From: Paraburkholderia polaris
Lineage (GTDB): Bacteria; Pseudomonadota; Gammaproteobacteria; Burkholderiales; Burkholderiaceae
Direction: 5' to 3'
Assembly (NCBI RefSeq): GCF_012927345.1
Contig: NZ_JABBGJ010000007.1
Coordinates: 171,372-235,371, forward strand
Length of the DNA: 64,000 nt
Every line of letters begins with the position of its first letter. Position 1 is the stretch's first letter. Shown in pieces: positions 8,739 through 18,676 of this stretch. The notes beneath the pieces were generated by a model. That model was not told the origin of the DNA. It saw only the letters and a program-made list of their open reading frames with translations, and made no database searches. The position numbers and the translations under genes are program-made.

Positions 8739-9811
8739 ACGGAATGAGCGCGAACCAACAGCGCTTCGAAATCGGCGATCCGAGCCAGGTTTCGTATGCG
8801 CGGCGCGGTATTGGTGAGTTGGCGCATAGCATCGGCTGCAGCGAAACGGTGATCGGCAAGCTGGCGATCATCGTGACCGAGTGCGCGACCAATCAGCTCA
8901 AACACGCGCAGCATGGCGAATTGCTCGTGCGGCCGATCAGCGAGGTGGCGCTGCCGGGCGCGGCGCTGCCGTCGCGTTACGGCATCGAACTGCTCGCGAT
9001 CGACAGTGGTCCAGGTATTCACGATCTGCACGCCTGTTTCGTCGACGGCTATACGACCGCCGGCAGTCCCGGCAATGGCATGGGCGCGATTCAACGCCTC
9101 GCCGACGACCTCGACATCTGGAGCGCTGCGGGTCTGGGCGCGGTGCTGCGCATCGTGGTCTGGGCCGATTCCGGCTCGGTAGCCGCGGACCATTGCGGGC
9201 CGATTGAATACGGCGCGATCAATCTGCCGCTCCAGGGCGAGACGCTATGCGGCGACGCATGGACGTGCGGCTACACGGAGGGCGAATTCACGGTGATGGT
9301 CGCCGACGGACTCGGCCACGGCGCGCTGGCCAACAGCGCAGCCGTGGCCGCGACCGATACATTTGCCCGGCTCGGGCCTTCGAGCGTCGAGGAAATCGTC
9401 GCGGCCTCGCACGAAGCGCTGCGGCCCACCCGCGGTGCCGCGCTCGGCGTCGCGCGCATCCCGGCGCAGGCCGCCACGGACGGCACGCCCAGCGTCGCGC
9501 GCTTTTGCGGCGTAGGCAACATCGCCGCGAGCGTCTGGACACCCTACGGTCATCGCCATCTGGTGTCGCACGCAGGCATCGTCGGCCATCAGATGCGCAA
9601 GGTGCAGGAATTTCAGGTCGACTGGCCGCAAGACGGTTTGTTGATCGTGCACTCCGACGGCCTCGCCACGCGCTGGGATCTGAGCCGCTATCCGGGTCTC
9701 GCGCTGCGCCACCCGACCTTGGTCGCCGCTACGCTGTATCGCGACTTTACGCGCGGCCGCGACGATGTCACGGTGTTTGTCGCGCGTGCCCATCACGCGG
9801 AGCATCTGTGA
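8723..9811 (+). CDS. GHKL ATPase fused to SpoIIE/RsbX-type phosphatase
   Basis: A 362-residue two-domain protein. The N-terminal part (about 10-150) is another RsbT/RsbW-like GHKL domain, with ECATNQLKH as N box, IDSGPGIHDL as G1 and GNGMGAIQRL as G2. The C-terminal part (about 170-360) is a PP2C/SpoIIE phosphatase with VMVADGLGHGALA, HSDGLATRW and GRDDVTVFV, the metal-binding Asp signatures. By analogy with RsbX it would dephosphorylate RsbR/RsbS and reset the stressosome, with the ATPase domain either kinase-active or an interaction module. The start is in the overlap with rsbT; ATG 8744 is an alternative. Confidence 0.85.
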   Translation: MEAVLNGMSANQQRFEIGDPSQVSYARRGIGELAHSIGCSETVIGKLAIIVTECATNQLKHAQHGELLVRPISEVALPGAALPSRYGIELLAIDSGPGIHDLHACFVDGYTTAGSPGNGMGAIQRLADDLDIWSAAGLGAVLRIVVWADSGSVAADHCGPIEYGAINLPLQGETLCGDAWTCGYTEGEFTVMVADGLGHGALANSAAVAATDTFARLGPSSVEEIVAASHEALRPTRGAALGVARIPAQAATDGTPSVARFCGVGNIAASVWTPYGHRHLVSHAGIVGHQMRKVQEFQVDWPQDGLLIVHSDGLATRWDLSRYPGLALRHPTLVAATLYRDFTRGRDDVTVFVARAHHAEHL

Positions 9812-11190
9812 TGGCCGAAACGCTCTATGCGATGCCGATCGACAGCGAGTTCGCCGTGGTTGCCGCGCGTCGGCGCGCGCGCGAACTTGGCGAAGCGCTT
9901 GCCTTCACCGCGCAGGATCAAACGCGCATTGCCACCTCGGTGCTCGAAGTCGCGCGCACTGTGCTGAACGCGACGCCGCACGGGCGCGCCGAATTTCTGC
10001 TCGACGAAGCGAGCCGTCCGCAAGGCTTGCTGATTCGTTTCGTTGCGCCCGCAACCACGCTCGATCATCTTTCCGGGCGGCCCGCCGGCGCTGTTCGTGC
10101 CACCGGTGCCGACGAGCCTGCCGGTGCCCTGGGCGTGCTCGCCGCTCAGCGTCTGATGGATGCGTGCCTGTTCGAAGACGCTGCGGGCGACGCCGTCGTC
10201 ACGTTGACCAAGCGCTTGCCGGAGCAGGCGCCGCCTACCTCCGCCACCGCCGTTGCCAACCACGCCTTGCTTGCCGAAGGCGCGGCTGCCTCAGGCGCGC
10301 AAGGTTCGTTCGACGAAGTACAGCGGCAAAACCGCGAGCTGGTCAACGTGCTAAGCGATTTGCGGGAACGCCAGGAAGAGCTGATCCGGCTCACGCGCGA
10401 ACTTGAAGACACCAATCGCGGCGTGGTCGCGCTCTACGCCGAACTGGACGAGCGCGCTGACCACCTGCGCCGCGCCGACGAAGCGAAGTCGCGCTTCCTG
10501 TCGAACATGAGCCACGAATTCCGCTCGCCGCTATATTCGATCCGCGCGCTGTCCAAGCTGCTGATGGATCGCGCGGACGGCGAGTTGACCGACGAGCAGG
10601 CCAAACAGGTGCGCTTCATTCGCAAGGCGGCCGAGGAACTCTCGGAAACCGTCGACGACCTGCTCGATATCGCGAAGATCGAGGCGGGCAAGATCGAACT
10701 GCGGCCGGCCGAATTCGAAGTCGCCAATCTGTTTTCGGCCTTGCGCGGCATGTTGCGTCCGCTATTACCGGCGAGCGGTGTCGATTTGCTATTCGATCCG
10801 TGCGACGACATCCCGCCGGTTTTCGCCGACGAAGGCAAGGTCTCGCAGATTCTCCGCAATTTCATATCCAATGCACTAAAGTTCACCGAACGGGGCGAGG
10901 TACGGGTGCGGGCGCAATATGACGCCGCTCAACAGCTTCTGACCTTTTCCGTGAGCGATACCGGCATCGGCATTGCGCCCGAGCATCAGCAAAGCGTATT
11001 CGAAGAATTCGAGCAGGTGGAAAACCGCCTGCAGACCTATGTGAAGGGCACCGGGCTGGGTCTGCCGCTGTGCAGCAAGCTGTGCAAGCTGCTGGGCGGC
11101 ACGGTCGGGCTCGAAAGCGAATTGGGCAAGGGCTCGACCTTTACCGCGACCATTCAGACGTATACGCCGGCGGAAAACAATCTCCCATGA
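9811..11190 (+). CDS. Histidine kinase with degenerate RsbT-like N-terminus
   Basis: A 459-residue soluble kinase. Residues 1-130 align by eye with RsbT (RARELGEALAFTAQDQTRIA, then VLEVARTVLN where RsbT has the N box) but the G1 box DNGPGI is lost, so this domain should not bind ATP. A coiled coil follows (about 165-225), then HisKA with SNMSHEFRSPLYSI (phospho-acceptor His) and a complete HATPase domain (NFISNALKF, DTGIGIAPEH, GTGLGLPL). No membrane segment. It starts within the stop of the phosphatase gene (TGATG). It probably passes stressosome state into phosphotransfer to the adjacent hybrid protein. Confidence 0.87.
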   Translation: MAETLYAMPIDSEFAVVAARRRARELGEALAFTAQDQTRIATSVLEVARTVLNATPHGRAEFLLDEASRPQGLLIRFVAPATTLDHLSGRPAGAVRATGADEPAGALGVLAAQRLMDACLFEDAAGDAVVTLTKRLPEQAPPTSATAVANHALLAEGAAASGAQGSFDEVQRQNRELVNVLSDLRERQEELIRLTRELEDTNRGVVALYAELDERADHLRRADEAKSRFLSNMSHEFRSPLYSIRALSKLLMDRADGELTDEQAKQVRFIRKAAEELSETVDDLLDIAKIEAGKIELRPAEFEVANLFSALRGMLRPLLPASGVDLLFDPCDDIPPVFADEGKVSQILRNFISNALKFTERGEVRVRAQYDAAQQLLTFSVSDTGIGIAPEHQQSVFEEFEQVENRLQTYVKGTGLGLPLCSKLCKLLGGTVGLESELGKGSTFTATIQTYTPAENNLP

Positions 11191-13106
11191 GCGACGCGAC
11201 CAACAGTCTGATATTGAACGTCGACGACAACGACGGCGCACGGTACGCCAAGAGTCGCATTCTCTCGCGCGCGGGCTTCGTGGTGATCGAAGCCGCCAAC
11301 GGCGCCGAAGCGATCGAACGCGCACGCCTTTCGCTGCCCGACCTCGTGCTGCTCGACGTCAAGCTGCCGGACATCAACGGCTTCGAAGTGTGCCGTCGGA
11401 TCAAGTCAGCGCCGGAGACCGCCGGCATTCTCGTGCTGCAGACCTCCGCGGCGGCCGTGCAGAGCATCGACAAGATTCGCGGTCTCGACGGCGGTGCCGA
11501 TAGCTACCTGATCGAGCCGATCGAACCGGCGGAGCTGATCGCGCATGTGCGAGCCTTGTTGCGGGTGCGTCGCGCGGAAGGCGCATTGCGTGAAAGCGAA
11601 GAGCGCTTTCGTCAGATGGCCGAAAATATCGACGACGTATTCTGGATGCTCGACCCTTCAACCTGTCAGTTGCTGTACGTGAGCCCCGCATATCGCCGGC
11701 TATGGGGTGACGAGGCGTTCGCGCCGCATCCGGCCGCAGGGCACTGGGCGGGCCGTATTCATCCGCAAGACGAAGCTGCGGTCGAGACCGCATATCGCGC
11801 GCTGGCAACCGGCGTACCGTATGAGATTGAATACCGCATCGCGCGGCCCGATGGCGAAATCCGTTGGGTGGCCGAGCGCGGCTTTCCGGTGCGCGATGCG
11901 CGCGACCGTATCTACCGGTTGGCCGGTATCGTCAACGACATCTCGGAGCGCAAGGCCAATGAAATGGCGCTGCGCGAGGCCGATCGCCGAAAGGACGAAT
12001 TCCTTGCGATGCTCGCGCATGAGTTGCGCAACCCGTTGGCGCCGATCCGCAACGCAATCGAATTGCTCGATCCGAGCCGCTCGCCTTCGCCGCAGAACGT
12101 CGATGCGATGCGCGCGGTGATCGGGCGCCAGGTCAAGCATTTGAGCCGCCTTGTCGATGATCTGCTCGACGTGGCGCGGATCACGCAAGGCAAGATCACG
12201 CTGCGCCAGGAAATCGTCGGCCTCGCCGCCGCCGTCGAAGCGGCGATTGAAACGGCCGCACCCACTCTCACCAGAAAAGGCCACACGCTCAGGACAGAGA
12301 TGCCTGACGAGCCGCTTTTCATCGTCGGCGACGGCGTGCGGATCGCGCAGGTGCTCGGCAATATCCTCTCGAACGCGGCGAAGTACACGCCGCAAGGCGG
12401 CGAAATTCTGATCGAGGTTCGCGAGTTGCACGACAACGTGCAGATTAGTGTGCGCGATAACGGCGTCGGCCTTGCTGCCGAAACCATTCCGCATATCTTC
12501 GACCTGTTCGTGCAGTCCGAGAGTTCGCTCGAACGCTCCGAGGGTGGGCTCGGCATCGGCTTGCCGCTGGCGCGTACGCTGGTCGAACTGCACGGCGGGC
12601 GGATCGAGGCATTTTCGGCGGGCCCGGGGCAGGGCAGCGAATTCATCGTGTGCCTGCCGCTAACGCGCCTGTCGCAAACTGACCGGCCAGTCGTCACCGC
12701 GCCTGTTACCGTGCCGCAAGGCGCGGGACCCGCGCTGCGCCTGCTGCTGGTGGACGATAGCGTCGATGGGGCGGCGGCGATGTCGCTCCTGCTCGAATCG
12801 GACGGCTATGACGTGCGCGTCGCGCACGAAGCCGGGCACGCGCTCGAGATCGCCGCGCAATTCAAACCTGAGATCGTTTTGCTCGATCTCGGCTTGCCGG
12901 GCATGGACGGCTTTCAACTCGCGCAGGAGATGCGCAAGCGCGCGGCTACGACGAATGCGCTCCTGATTGCGGTGACCGGCTATGGACAGGCGGCCGACCG
13001 TCAGCGTACGCATGAAGCGGGCTTTGATCATCATCTGGTGAAGCCAGTGTCGTCCGAGGAAATTCAGCGCGTGATTGCCAGCCGCTTTCCAGACGGGCAC
13101 AGTTAG
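11187..13106 (+). CDS. Hybrid REC-PAS-HisKA-HATPase-REC protein
   Basis: A 639-residue cytoplasmic hybrid. N-terminal receiver (about 8-125; VLLDVKLPDINGFEV carries the phospho-Asp, but Lys of the usual KP is replaced in LIEPIEP), PAS/PAC domain (about 140-260, ending GIVNDISERK), HisKA (FLAMLAHELRNPLAPI), HATPase (NILSNAAKYT, DNGVGLAAE, GLGIGLPLA) and a C-terminal receiver (about 515-635; LLDLGLPGMDGFQL and HLVKPVSS). It overlaps the upstream kinase by an ATGA. The N-terminal receiver is a likely target of that kinase; no DNA-binding domain is present, so the output is phosphorelay. It is the last gene before a terminator hairpin. Confidence 0.88.
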   Translation: MSDATNSLILNVDDNDGARYAKSRILSRAGFVVIEAANGAEAIERARLSLPDLVLLDVKLPDINGFEVCRRIKSAPETAGILVLQTSAAAVQSIDKIRGLDGGADSYLIEPIEPAELIAHVRALLRVRRAEGALRESEERFRQMAENIDDVFWMLDPSTCQLLYVSPAYRRLWGDEAFAPHPAAGHWAGRIHPQDEAAVETAYRALATGVPYEIEYRIARPDGEIRWVAERGFPVRDARDRIYRLAGIVNDISERKANEMALREADRRKDEFLAMLAHELRNPLAPIRNAIELLDPSRSPSPQNVDAMRAVIGRQVKHLSRLVDDLLDVARITQGKITLRQEIVGLAAAVEAAIETAAPTLTRKGHTLRTEMPDEPLFIVGDGVRIAQVLGNILSNAAKYTPQGGEILIEVRELHDNVQISVRDNGVGLAAETIPHIFDLFVQSESSLERSEGGLGIGLPLARTLVELHGGRIEAFSAGPGQGSEFIVCLPLTRLSQTDRPVVTAPVTVPQGAGPALRLLLVDDSVDGAAAMSLLLESDGYDVRVAHEAGHALEIAAQFKPEIVLLDLGLPGMDGFQLAQEMRKRAATTNALLIAVTGYGQAADRQRTHEAGFDHHLVKPVSSEEIQRVIASRFPDGHS

Positions 13107-13177
13107 GCGGAAATTTTCCGCCTGCCGTTATGAACATGGTCGCGCCGCGCGTCGACCTTCACTACATCGATATGGAA

Positions 13178-13225
13178 GCCGAACTATTTTGCATTGCAGC
13201 GAAATAGTCGGCTTTCCGTTTTTCT
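13178..13225 (+). terminator. Rho-independent terminator after the signalling operon
   Basis: Inverted repeat with arms GCCGAACTATT (13178-13188) and AAATAGTCGGC (13202-13212, one bulged A), about 13-base loop, followed by the T-rich stretch TTTCCGTTTTTCTG. It lies 70 bases after the hybrid kinase stop. Confidence 0.7.
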
Positions 13226-13390
13226 GCGTCATGGCGGCGGCACTCATCTGAGACCTTGACAGGCCGCTATGTTCGTCGTAATTCGACGGTGCGCTGCACG
13301 CTTTCTCACTTTCAATTACATTGCGGGTGCGGCCGCGCATTCGCACCGCCTCCTTCCAATCAAATATCGGTGTCTGCCATCGTCGAATCC

Positions 13391-14317
13391 ATGCAGCCAA
13401 TCGTCTCGGTCACGAATCTTTCGAAAACCTACGCCACCGGTTTTCACGCCCTTAAAAACATCAATCTGGCGATCAACCGCGGAGAAATCTTCGCCTTGCT
13501 TGGGCCCAACGGCGCGGGCAAAACCACCCTCATCAGCATCATCTGCGGCATCGTCAATGCGAGCGTTGGCAGCGTGACGGTGGACGGCCGCAACATCGCG
13601 ACGGACTATCGCGGCGCGCGCTCGCTGATCGGCCTCGTGCCGCAGGAGCTCACCACCGACTCGTTCGAAACCGTCTGGGCGACCGTCTCGTTCAGCCGCG
13701 GGCTATTCGGCAAGCCGAAAAATCCCGCTTACGTCGAAAAGGTCTTGCGCGATCTGTCGCTGTGGGAAAAGCGCGATAGCAAGATCATTACGCTGTCGGG
13801 CGGCATGAAGCGCCGGGTGCTGATTGCGAAGGCGCTCTCGCACGAACCGCGCGTGCTGTTTCTCGACGAACCCACCGCGGGTGTGGACGTCGAGTTGCGC
13901 CGCGATATGTGGAAACTGGTGCGCTCGCTTGCCGCTAGCGGCGTGACGATCATTCTCACCACGCACTACATCGACGAAGCCGAGGAAATGGCCGACCGCA
14001 TCGGCGTGATCAATGCGGGCGAGATCATGCTGGTGGAAGAGAAGACAGAGTTGATGCGCAAACTCGGCAAGAAGCAGTTGACGCTGCAACTGGAGAGTCC
14101 GCTCGCCCAGGTGCCGCCGGCGCTGGCCGGATATGGGCTGGATGTCGCCAAGGGCGGCAACGAGTTGATCTACACGTATGAAGGCGAGGGCGGACGCACC
14201 GACATCATCGCGCTGCTCAAAGCGCTCGACGACGCCAGCATCCGCTTCAAGGATCTGCATACGACGCAAAGCTCGCTCGAAGACATCTTCGTCAGTCTCC
14301 TCCGAGGTAACCAATGA
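13391..14317 (+). CDS. ABC exporter ATPase
   Basis: A 308-residue ABC-2-type ATP-binding subunit (DrrA/NodI class). Walker [13 protein letters not shown], signature [15 protein letters not shown], Walker [13 protein letters not shown] and switch His in TTHYIDEAE are all intact. The C-terminal about 80 residues are the variable region of exporter ATPases. ATG 13391 (MQPIVSV) fits the family N-terminus; the reading frame is open upstream to 13256 but without a good protein signature. The stop overlaps the permease start by ATGA. The substrate is not predictable from sequence; lipids, polysaccharides or drugs are typical. Confidence 0.9.
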   Translation: MQPIVSVTNLSKTYATGFHALKNINLAINRGEIFALLGPNGAGKTTLISIICGIVNASVGSVTVDGRNIATDYRGARSLIGLVPQELTTDSFETVWATVSFSRGLFGKPKNPAYVEKVLRDLSLWEKRDSKIITLSGGMKRRVLIAKALSHEPRVLFLDEPTAGVDVELRRDMWKLVRSLAASGVTIILTTHYIDEAEEMADRIGVINAGEIMLVEEKTELMRKLGKKQLTLQLESPLAQVPPALAGYGLDVAKGGNELIYTYEGEGGRTDIIALLKALDDASIRFKDLHTTQSSLEDIFVSLLRGNQ

Positions 14318-15075
14318 ATATCTATGCAATTCGCGCGATCTATAAGTTCGAGATGGCGCGCACCTGGCGCACTCTGATGCAGAGCATCATCGCGCCGGTG
14401 ATTTCGACGTCGCTTTACTTCGTCGTATTCGGCGCGGCGATCGGTTCACGTATCAAGGAAGTGGACGGCATCAGTTATGGCGCATTCATCGTGCCGGGTC
14501 TGATTATGCTGTCGCTGCTGTCGCAAAGCATTTCGAATGCGTCGTTCGGGATTTACTTTCCGCGCTTTACCGGCACGATCTATGAGTTGCTGTCGGCGCC
14601 GGTATCGTATCTGGAGATCGTCGTGAGCTATGTGGGCGCGGCGGCTACCAAATCGATCCTGCTCGGGCTGATCATTCTGGCTACCGCTGGGCTGTTCGTG
14701 CCGCTGCAAGTGCAGCATCCGTTCTGGATGATTCTGTTTCTGGTGCTCACCGCGGTGACGTTCAGTCTGCTCGGTTTCATTATCGGCATCTGGGCGGATA
14801 GCTTCGAGAAATTGCAACTCGTGCCGCTCCTGATCATCACGCCGCTCACGTTTCTCGGCGGAAGTTTCTATGCGGTCAATATGCTGCCGCCGTTCTGGAA
14901 GGTCGTGACGCTGTTCAATCCGATCGTCTATCTGGTTAGCGGATTTCGCTGGAGCTTTTATGGTCTCGCCGATGTGGATGTCGGTGTCAGCCTCGGGATG
15001 ACCGCGTTGTTTCTGGCGGTGTTTCTCGCGATCGTCGCGTGGATCTTCAAGACCGGGTATCGGCTCAAGAGCTAA
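14314..15075 (+). CDS. ABC-2 type permease
   Basis: A 253-residue ABC-2 membrane subunit (YadH/NodJ-like) with six hydrophobic segments. The stretch [13 protein letters not shown] and the later [16 protein letters not shown] with [13 protein letters not shown] are typical of this family. It overlaps the ATPase gene by four bases, and the pair would form a complete half-transporter dimer. A 9-base inverted repeat follows at 15086-15121. Confidence 0.9.
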   Translation: MNIYAIRAIYKFEMARTWRTLMQSIIAPVISTSLYFVVFGAAIGSRIKEVDGISYGAFIVPGLIMLSLLSQSISNASFGIYFPRFTGTIYELLSAPVSYLEIVVSYVGAAATKSILLGLIILATAGLFVPLQVQHPFWMILFLVLTAVTFSLLGFIIGIWADSFEKLQLVPLLIITPLTFLGGSFYAVNMLPPFWKVVTLFNPIVYLVSGFRWSFYGLADVDVGVSLGMTALFLAVFLAIVAWIFKTGYRLKS

Positions 15076-15458
15076 CAGCGTCGATGCGAACCGGTTTGGA
15101 GCAGATTGCCGGCCGGTTCGCCACCCTATGCCGCAATTTCGCGGCAGCGGTGAACGACCGGGTCTCCGCGGTGACGACGAACTACTTCAACTGACGCGGT
15201 GAGCAACACAACGGCACCGATTTCATTACGTTTTCCTCTGCATAATTAAAAGCTATGTTTAGGCAAGGAAAACAATTTTTGACCAATGATGGCGCGGCGC
15301 TACGCTTGGTGCGTCACTCATCGTTCACGCCGTGTATTACTCAGGATTCGCTGACGAAGGAATTTTGAGCGATTCACAATTCAGGTGCATGGCTGGTGCT
15401 GAGTGGTGCATCCGCACGCGGTACGTGCGGTTTTCGATCTCCATTCAAGGAACCGCCC
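15076..15458. other. Intergenic region with stem-loop, before the ABC importer
   Basis: 383 bases. Arms GCGAACCGG (15086-15094) and CCGGTTCGC (15113-15121) form a stem-loop right after the permease stop but without a T-run, so it is only a possible terminator or 3' stabiliser. The rest should carry the promoter of the importer operon; the stretch 15220-15290 is AT-rich (TTTTGACCAATGATGG near 15277). No gene seen. Confidence 0.4.
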
Positions 15459-16478
15459 ATGTTCAACGCACTGACACGCCGCGTCGCGGCAACGGCTGCC
15501 GGCACACTGCTTTCAACGACGCTCGCGGCCTTCGCCGCGTTCGCGTCACCGGCCGCCAACGCGGGAACGCTTACGATTGCCCACACGACCTGGGTCGGCT
15601 ACGGCACGCTATATCTTGCGCGTGATCTCGGCTACTTCAAGCAGGAAGGTCTCGACGTCGACCTGAAGACGATCGACGACGCCTCGATCTATATGGCGGC
15701 GCAGGCGTCGGGCAAGATCGACGGTTCCGCCTCGACCGTGGATGAAGTCATGAAATTCCGCTCGCCGAATTTCTGCTTCAAAAGCGTGATTGCGCTTGAC
15801 GAAAGCTTCGGCGGCGACGGCGTGCTGGTGGGCGACGGCGTGAACAGTTTCGCGGACCTGAAGAAGCAGCCAATTGCAATGAGCGAAGGCTCCGTCTCGC
15901 AATTCTGGCTTGCGTATCTGCTCAAGCAGCGCGGCATGTCGATCAAGGATATGACGATCGAGAACATGAGCGCCGACGATGCCGCGAGCGCCTTTATCGC
16001 CAAACGCGTGCCCGCCGCCGTGACGTGGGAACCGCACCTGACCTTCGTGCGTGAACACAAGCAGGGCAAAGTGCTGATCGACAGTTCGGCGACGCCTGGC
16101 GTGATCGTCGATGTGGTGACCTTGAATTGCGACATCATCAAGAACCGCCCGAAGGACGTGCAGGCGCTGGTGGATGGCATCTACAAGGCCGTTGCTTACA
16201 CCCGGGCCAACCCTGAGAAGGCCTACGCGATCATGGCGAAGGGAGTGGGCGGCTATCTGGCTGATCCGAAGGCGTTCGCCGAAGCCGCCAAAGGCGTGCG
16301 CTTCTACGATCAACCGATGAACGTCGGCCTGCTCGGCACCTCGGCCAAGCCGGGTTCAGTCGAAAAGGTCATTACGCTCGGCAGCAGCATCTGGAGCGAT
16401 CTGGGCAAACAGAAAGTCGCCGTCGACTACAGCATGCTCGTCGATCCGACGTTCGCCAGCGCGAAGGTGCCGCAATGA
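15459..16478 (+). CDS. NMT1/SsuA-type ABC substrate-binding protein
   Basis: A 339-residue periplasmic binding protein with a Sec signal peptide (to about SPAANA, residue 35). The mature part begins GTLTIAHTTWVGYGTLYLA and continues GYFKQEGLDVDLKTIDD, the hallmark of the NMT1/SsuA/TauA class that binds sulfonates, nitrate, or thiamine and pyrimidine precursors. The start at 15459 has AAGGA eight bases upstream; the upstream in-frame ATG at 15396 would bury the signal peptide. The stop overlaps the permease gene. The substrate is not resolved. Confidence 0.88.
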   Translation: MFNALTRRVAATAAGTLLSTTLAAFAAFASPAANAGTLTIAHTTWVGYGTLYLARDLGYFKQEGLDVDLKTIDDASIYMAAQASGKIDGSASTVDEVMKFRSPNFCFKSVIALDESFGGDGVLVGDGVNSFADLKKQPIAMSEGSVSQFWLAYLLKQRGMSIKDMTIENMSADDAASAFIAKRVPAAVTWEPHLTFVREHKQGKVLIDSSATPGVIVDVVTLNCDIIKNRPKDVQALVDGIYKAVAYTRANPEKAYAIMAKGVGGYLADPKAFAEAAKGVRFYDQPMNVGLLGTSAKPGSVEKVITLGSSIWSDLGKQKVAVDYSMLVDPTFASAKVPQ

Positions 16479-17323
16479 GCACGACGCTGCCCAACCATGC
16501 GAAAGCGCCACCCGCGGCTCGGCGGCGTGGACCTTCGTTGCTCAACATTTGCCTGACGCCTAAGGCCGACGTGCCGCGTCCCGTGCTGATCGCGGTCGGC
16601 ATCGCGGTGTGGCTGGTGGTGTTGGCCGGCTGGTCGCTGCTGACCTACGGGAACCTGATTCCTTCGATGTTCCTGCCGTCGCCGGGGGCGGTGCTCGATG
16701 CCGCACGACGGCTGTACGAGGACGGCACGCTGGGCGAGCACGTGTTCGCCAGTGTCCGCGTTGTCCTGATCGGCTTTGCGATTTCATCGTTGTTCGCGAT
16801 TCCGATTGGCATGTTGATGGGCACGTTTCGGATCGTCCAGGGCGCACTCGAGCCGATCGTCAACTTCATGCGCTATCTGCCGGTCACGTCGTTCGTGCCA
16901 CTGTTCATTCTGTGGATTGGAATTGGGCTTGAACAGCGTGTGACGGTGATCATCTTCGGCACGTTTTTTCAGCAACTGGTGATGGTGGCCGATGTGTCGC
17001 GAGGCGTATCGAAGGAACTGCTCAACGCGTCGTACACGCTGGGTTCGTCGCGCCGTGATGTGCTGCTCAATGTGTTGACGCCGGCCAGCGTGCCGGGGAT
17101 TTTCGATACGTTGCGCGTGACGATGGGCTGGGCATGGACCTATCTCGTGGTCGCCGAACTGGTGGCGGCGTCGAGCGGGCTTGGCTATCTGAGCATGAAA
17201 GCGATGCGCGGCTTTCAGGTCGACGTGATTTTCATGGCAATCGGTATCATCGGGCTGCTCGGCCTCATTACCGATCAGGCGTTTCGCATCCTCAAACTGA
17301 AGGTGGCTCCATGGGCGCAATAA
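16475..17323 (+). CDS. ABC importer permease (SsuC/TauC-like)
   Basis: A 282-residue inner-membrane permease of the BPD_transp_1 family, with five to six hydrophobic segments and the EAA-loop region KELLNASYTLGSSRRDVLL. The N-terminal 35 residues are basic and cytosolic. It overlaps the binding protein gene by ATGA and the ATPase gene by 13 bases, so the three form one importer operon. Confidence 0.9.
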   Translation: MSTTLPNHAKAPPAARRRGPSLLNICLTPKADVPRPVLIAVGIAVWLVVLAGWSLLTYGNLIPSMFLPSPGAVLDAARRLYEDGTLGEHVFASVRVVLIGFAISSLFAIPIGMLMGTFRIVQGALEPIVNFMRYLPVTSFVPLFILWIGIGLEQRVTVIIFGTFFQQLVMVADVSRGVSKELLNASYTLGSSRRDVLLNVLTPASVPGIFDTLRVTMGWAWTYLVVAELVAASSGLGYLSMKAMRGFQVDVIFMAIGIIGLLGLITDQAFRILKLKVAPWAQ

Positions 17324-18180
17324 GTGCATTGGCGAGGCGCCCGGACGCTGTCGGGCAGGTGGAACCGTTGCATAAGCCTTTACCCGAAGCGAAGTTGCGG
17401 GCGATCGATGTCGACCTGCACTACCCGAACGGACACGGCGGCACGACGATCGCGCTCGACAAGGTATCGCTCGATGTGCCGGAGAAAGAGTTCGCGGTGA
17501 TCGTCGGGCCTTCCGGTTGCGGCAAGTCCAGCTTGCTGTATCTGGCAGCGGGACTGGCACAGCCGACAGCGGGCGAAATCGTGGTGGGTGGGCGCACAGT
17601 CACGCAGCCGGGCGCGGATCGCGGCATGGTGTTTCAGTCGTACACGCTTTTTCCGTGGCTCACAGTGCGGCAGAACGTCGAATTCGGTTTGCGGCGACGA
17701 CGTATGCCTGCAAAAGAGCGCGCGGAAATCGTCGCGCATTACATCGACGAGATCGGCTTGACCCATTTTGTGGATGCTTATCCGAAGCAGTTGTCGGGCG
17801 GCATGATGCAGCGGGTGGCGATTGCTCGCGCGCTCGCCAACGATCCCGACGTGCTGCTGATGGACGAGCCGTTCGGCGCGCTCGACAGTCAGACCCGCGC
17901 GCAGATGCAAAAGCTGTTGCTGCGTGTCTGGGAGCGTACGCACAAAACCGTGCTGTTCGTCACGCACGATATCGACGAGGCGATCCTGCTCGGCGACCGC
18001 GTGTACGTGATGTCGGCGCGCCCCGGGCGTATCAAGGAGCGGCTGGAAATCCCGATTGAGCGGCCGCGCTCGCTCGAGATGGTGATGGACCCCGGTTTCA
18101 TCGCGATCAAGCGGCGCGTGCTGAGCCTGCTGCACGACAGCGACGCTGACGACTCAAATGCACGCGACATGCAAAACTGA
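17311..18180 (+). CDS. ABC importer ATPase (SsuB/TauB-like)
   Basis: A 289-residue ATPase. Walker A IVGPSGCGKSSLL, Q-loop VFQSYTLFPWLTV, signature QLSGGMMQRVAIARAL, Walker B VLLMDEPFGALD and switch His VTHDIDEAI are intact, the pattern of nitrate/sulfonate/taurine importers. The start ATG at 17311 lies inside the end of the permease gene. The last gene of the importer operon; the following 800 bases hold only a transposase remnant and the next operon's promoter. Confidence 0.9.
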   Translation: MGAISALARRPDAVGQVEPLHKPLPEAKLRAIDVDLHYPNGHGGTTIALDKVSLDVPEKEFAVIVGPSGCGKSSLLYLAAGLAQPTAGEIVVGGRTVTQPGADRGMVFQSYTLFPWLTVRQNVEFGLRRRRMPAKERAEIVAHYIDEIGLTHFVDAYPKQLSGGMMQRVAIARALANDPDVLLMDEPFGALDSQTRAQMQKLLLRVWERTHKTVLFVTHDIDEAILLGDRVYVMSARPGRIKERLEIPIERPRSLEMVMDPGFIAIKRRVLSLLHDSDADDSNARDMQN

Positions 18181-18409
18181 CGGGGCGCTGTCAGGTTGCT
18201 GGTCGTCTCGCGTAAGACGAGGCGATCAAGAAATCGAAATCGCTGTATCGCGGTCACCGTTTTCCGGCCGGCGCATCAGTTGCGCCGTGCGCCGGTACTA
18301 CCGGTATCAATTGAGCTTGCGTGACAGCGAACCTGGCGCGAATTCACCGACCTCGCCCAAGATCCGTCGGCTGATTTCTACATCATCGTCACACCTCCAG
18401 CGTTTTGTC

Positions 18410-18676
18410 TCACGCACGGCAAGTTGGCAACGCCGAAATAAGCATTCCTCTTCTTTCCCTTCCGACTTTTCCTGATTTCCTCACGGCGACAGACCCGCGC
18501 TTGAGGCAGCGTTTCGCTGCAGCCTTGTCGCGCAGCTTGAGCAGCAGGATGTCAAGTTCGGCGCCATGTTGATCTGCCGCCGGCCACAGCTGACAGGGTT
18601 CTCCACGCTGGGTAACGAACACCTTACCAAGATGCCTGGTCGAATCAACCTTAACCTCATATTGAATGCAAAACAC
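18410..18676 (-). pseudogene. Decayed IS6-family transposase fragment
   Basis: An 88-codon open stretch. Residues about 12-60 read like the central part of IS6/IS240-type DDE transposases: GKVFVTQRGEPCQLWPAADQ then GAELDILLLKLRDKAAAKR, where intact relatives have VFVK-RG-YLWRAVDQ-G-LDILVQ-RRD-AAKRF. The catalytic core before and after is missing and the C-terminus is unrelated, so this is a remnant, not an active element. It lies immediately upstream of the sugar-acid operon promoter and between two copies of a GntR-like operator. No terminal inverted repeats could be assigned. Confidence 0.6.

Noticed and set aside
18203..18220. TCGTCT/AGACGA stem after the ABC importer
   Set aside because: Only a six-base stem without T-run; too weak to call a terminator.
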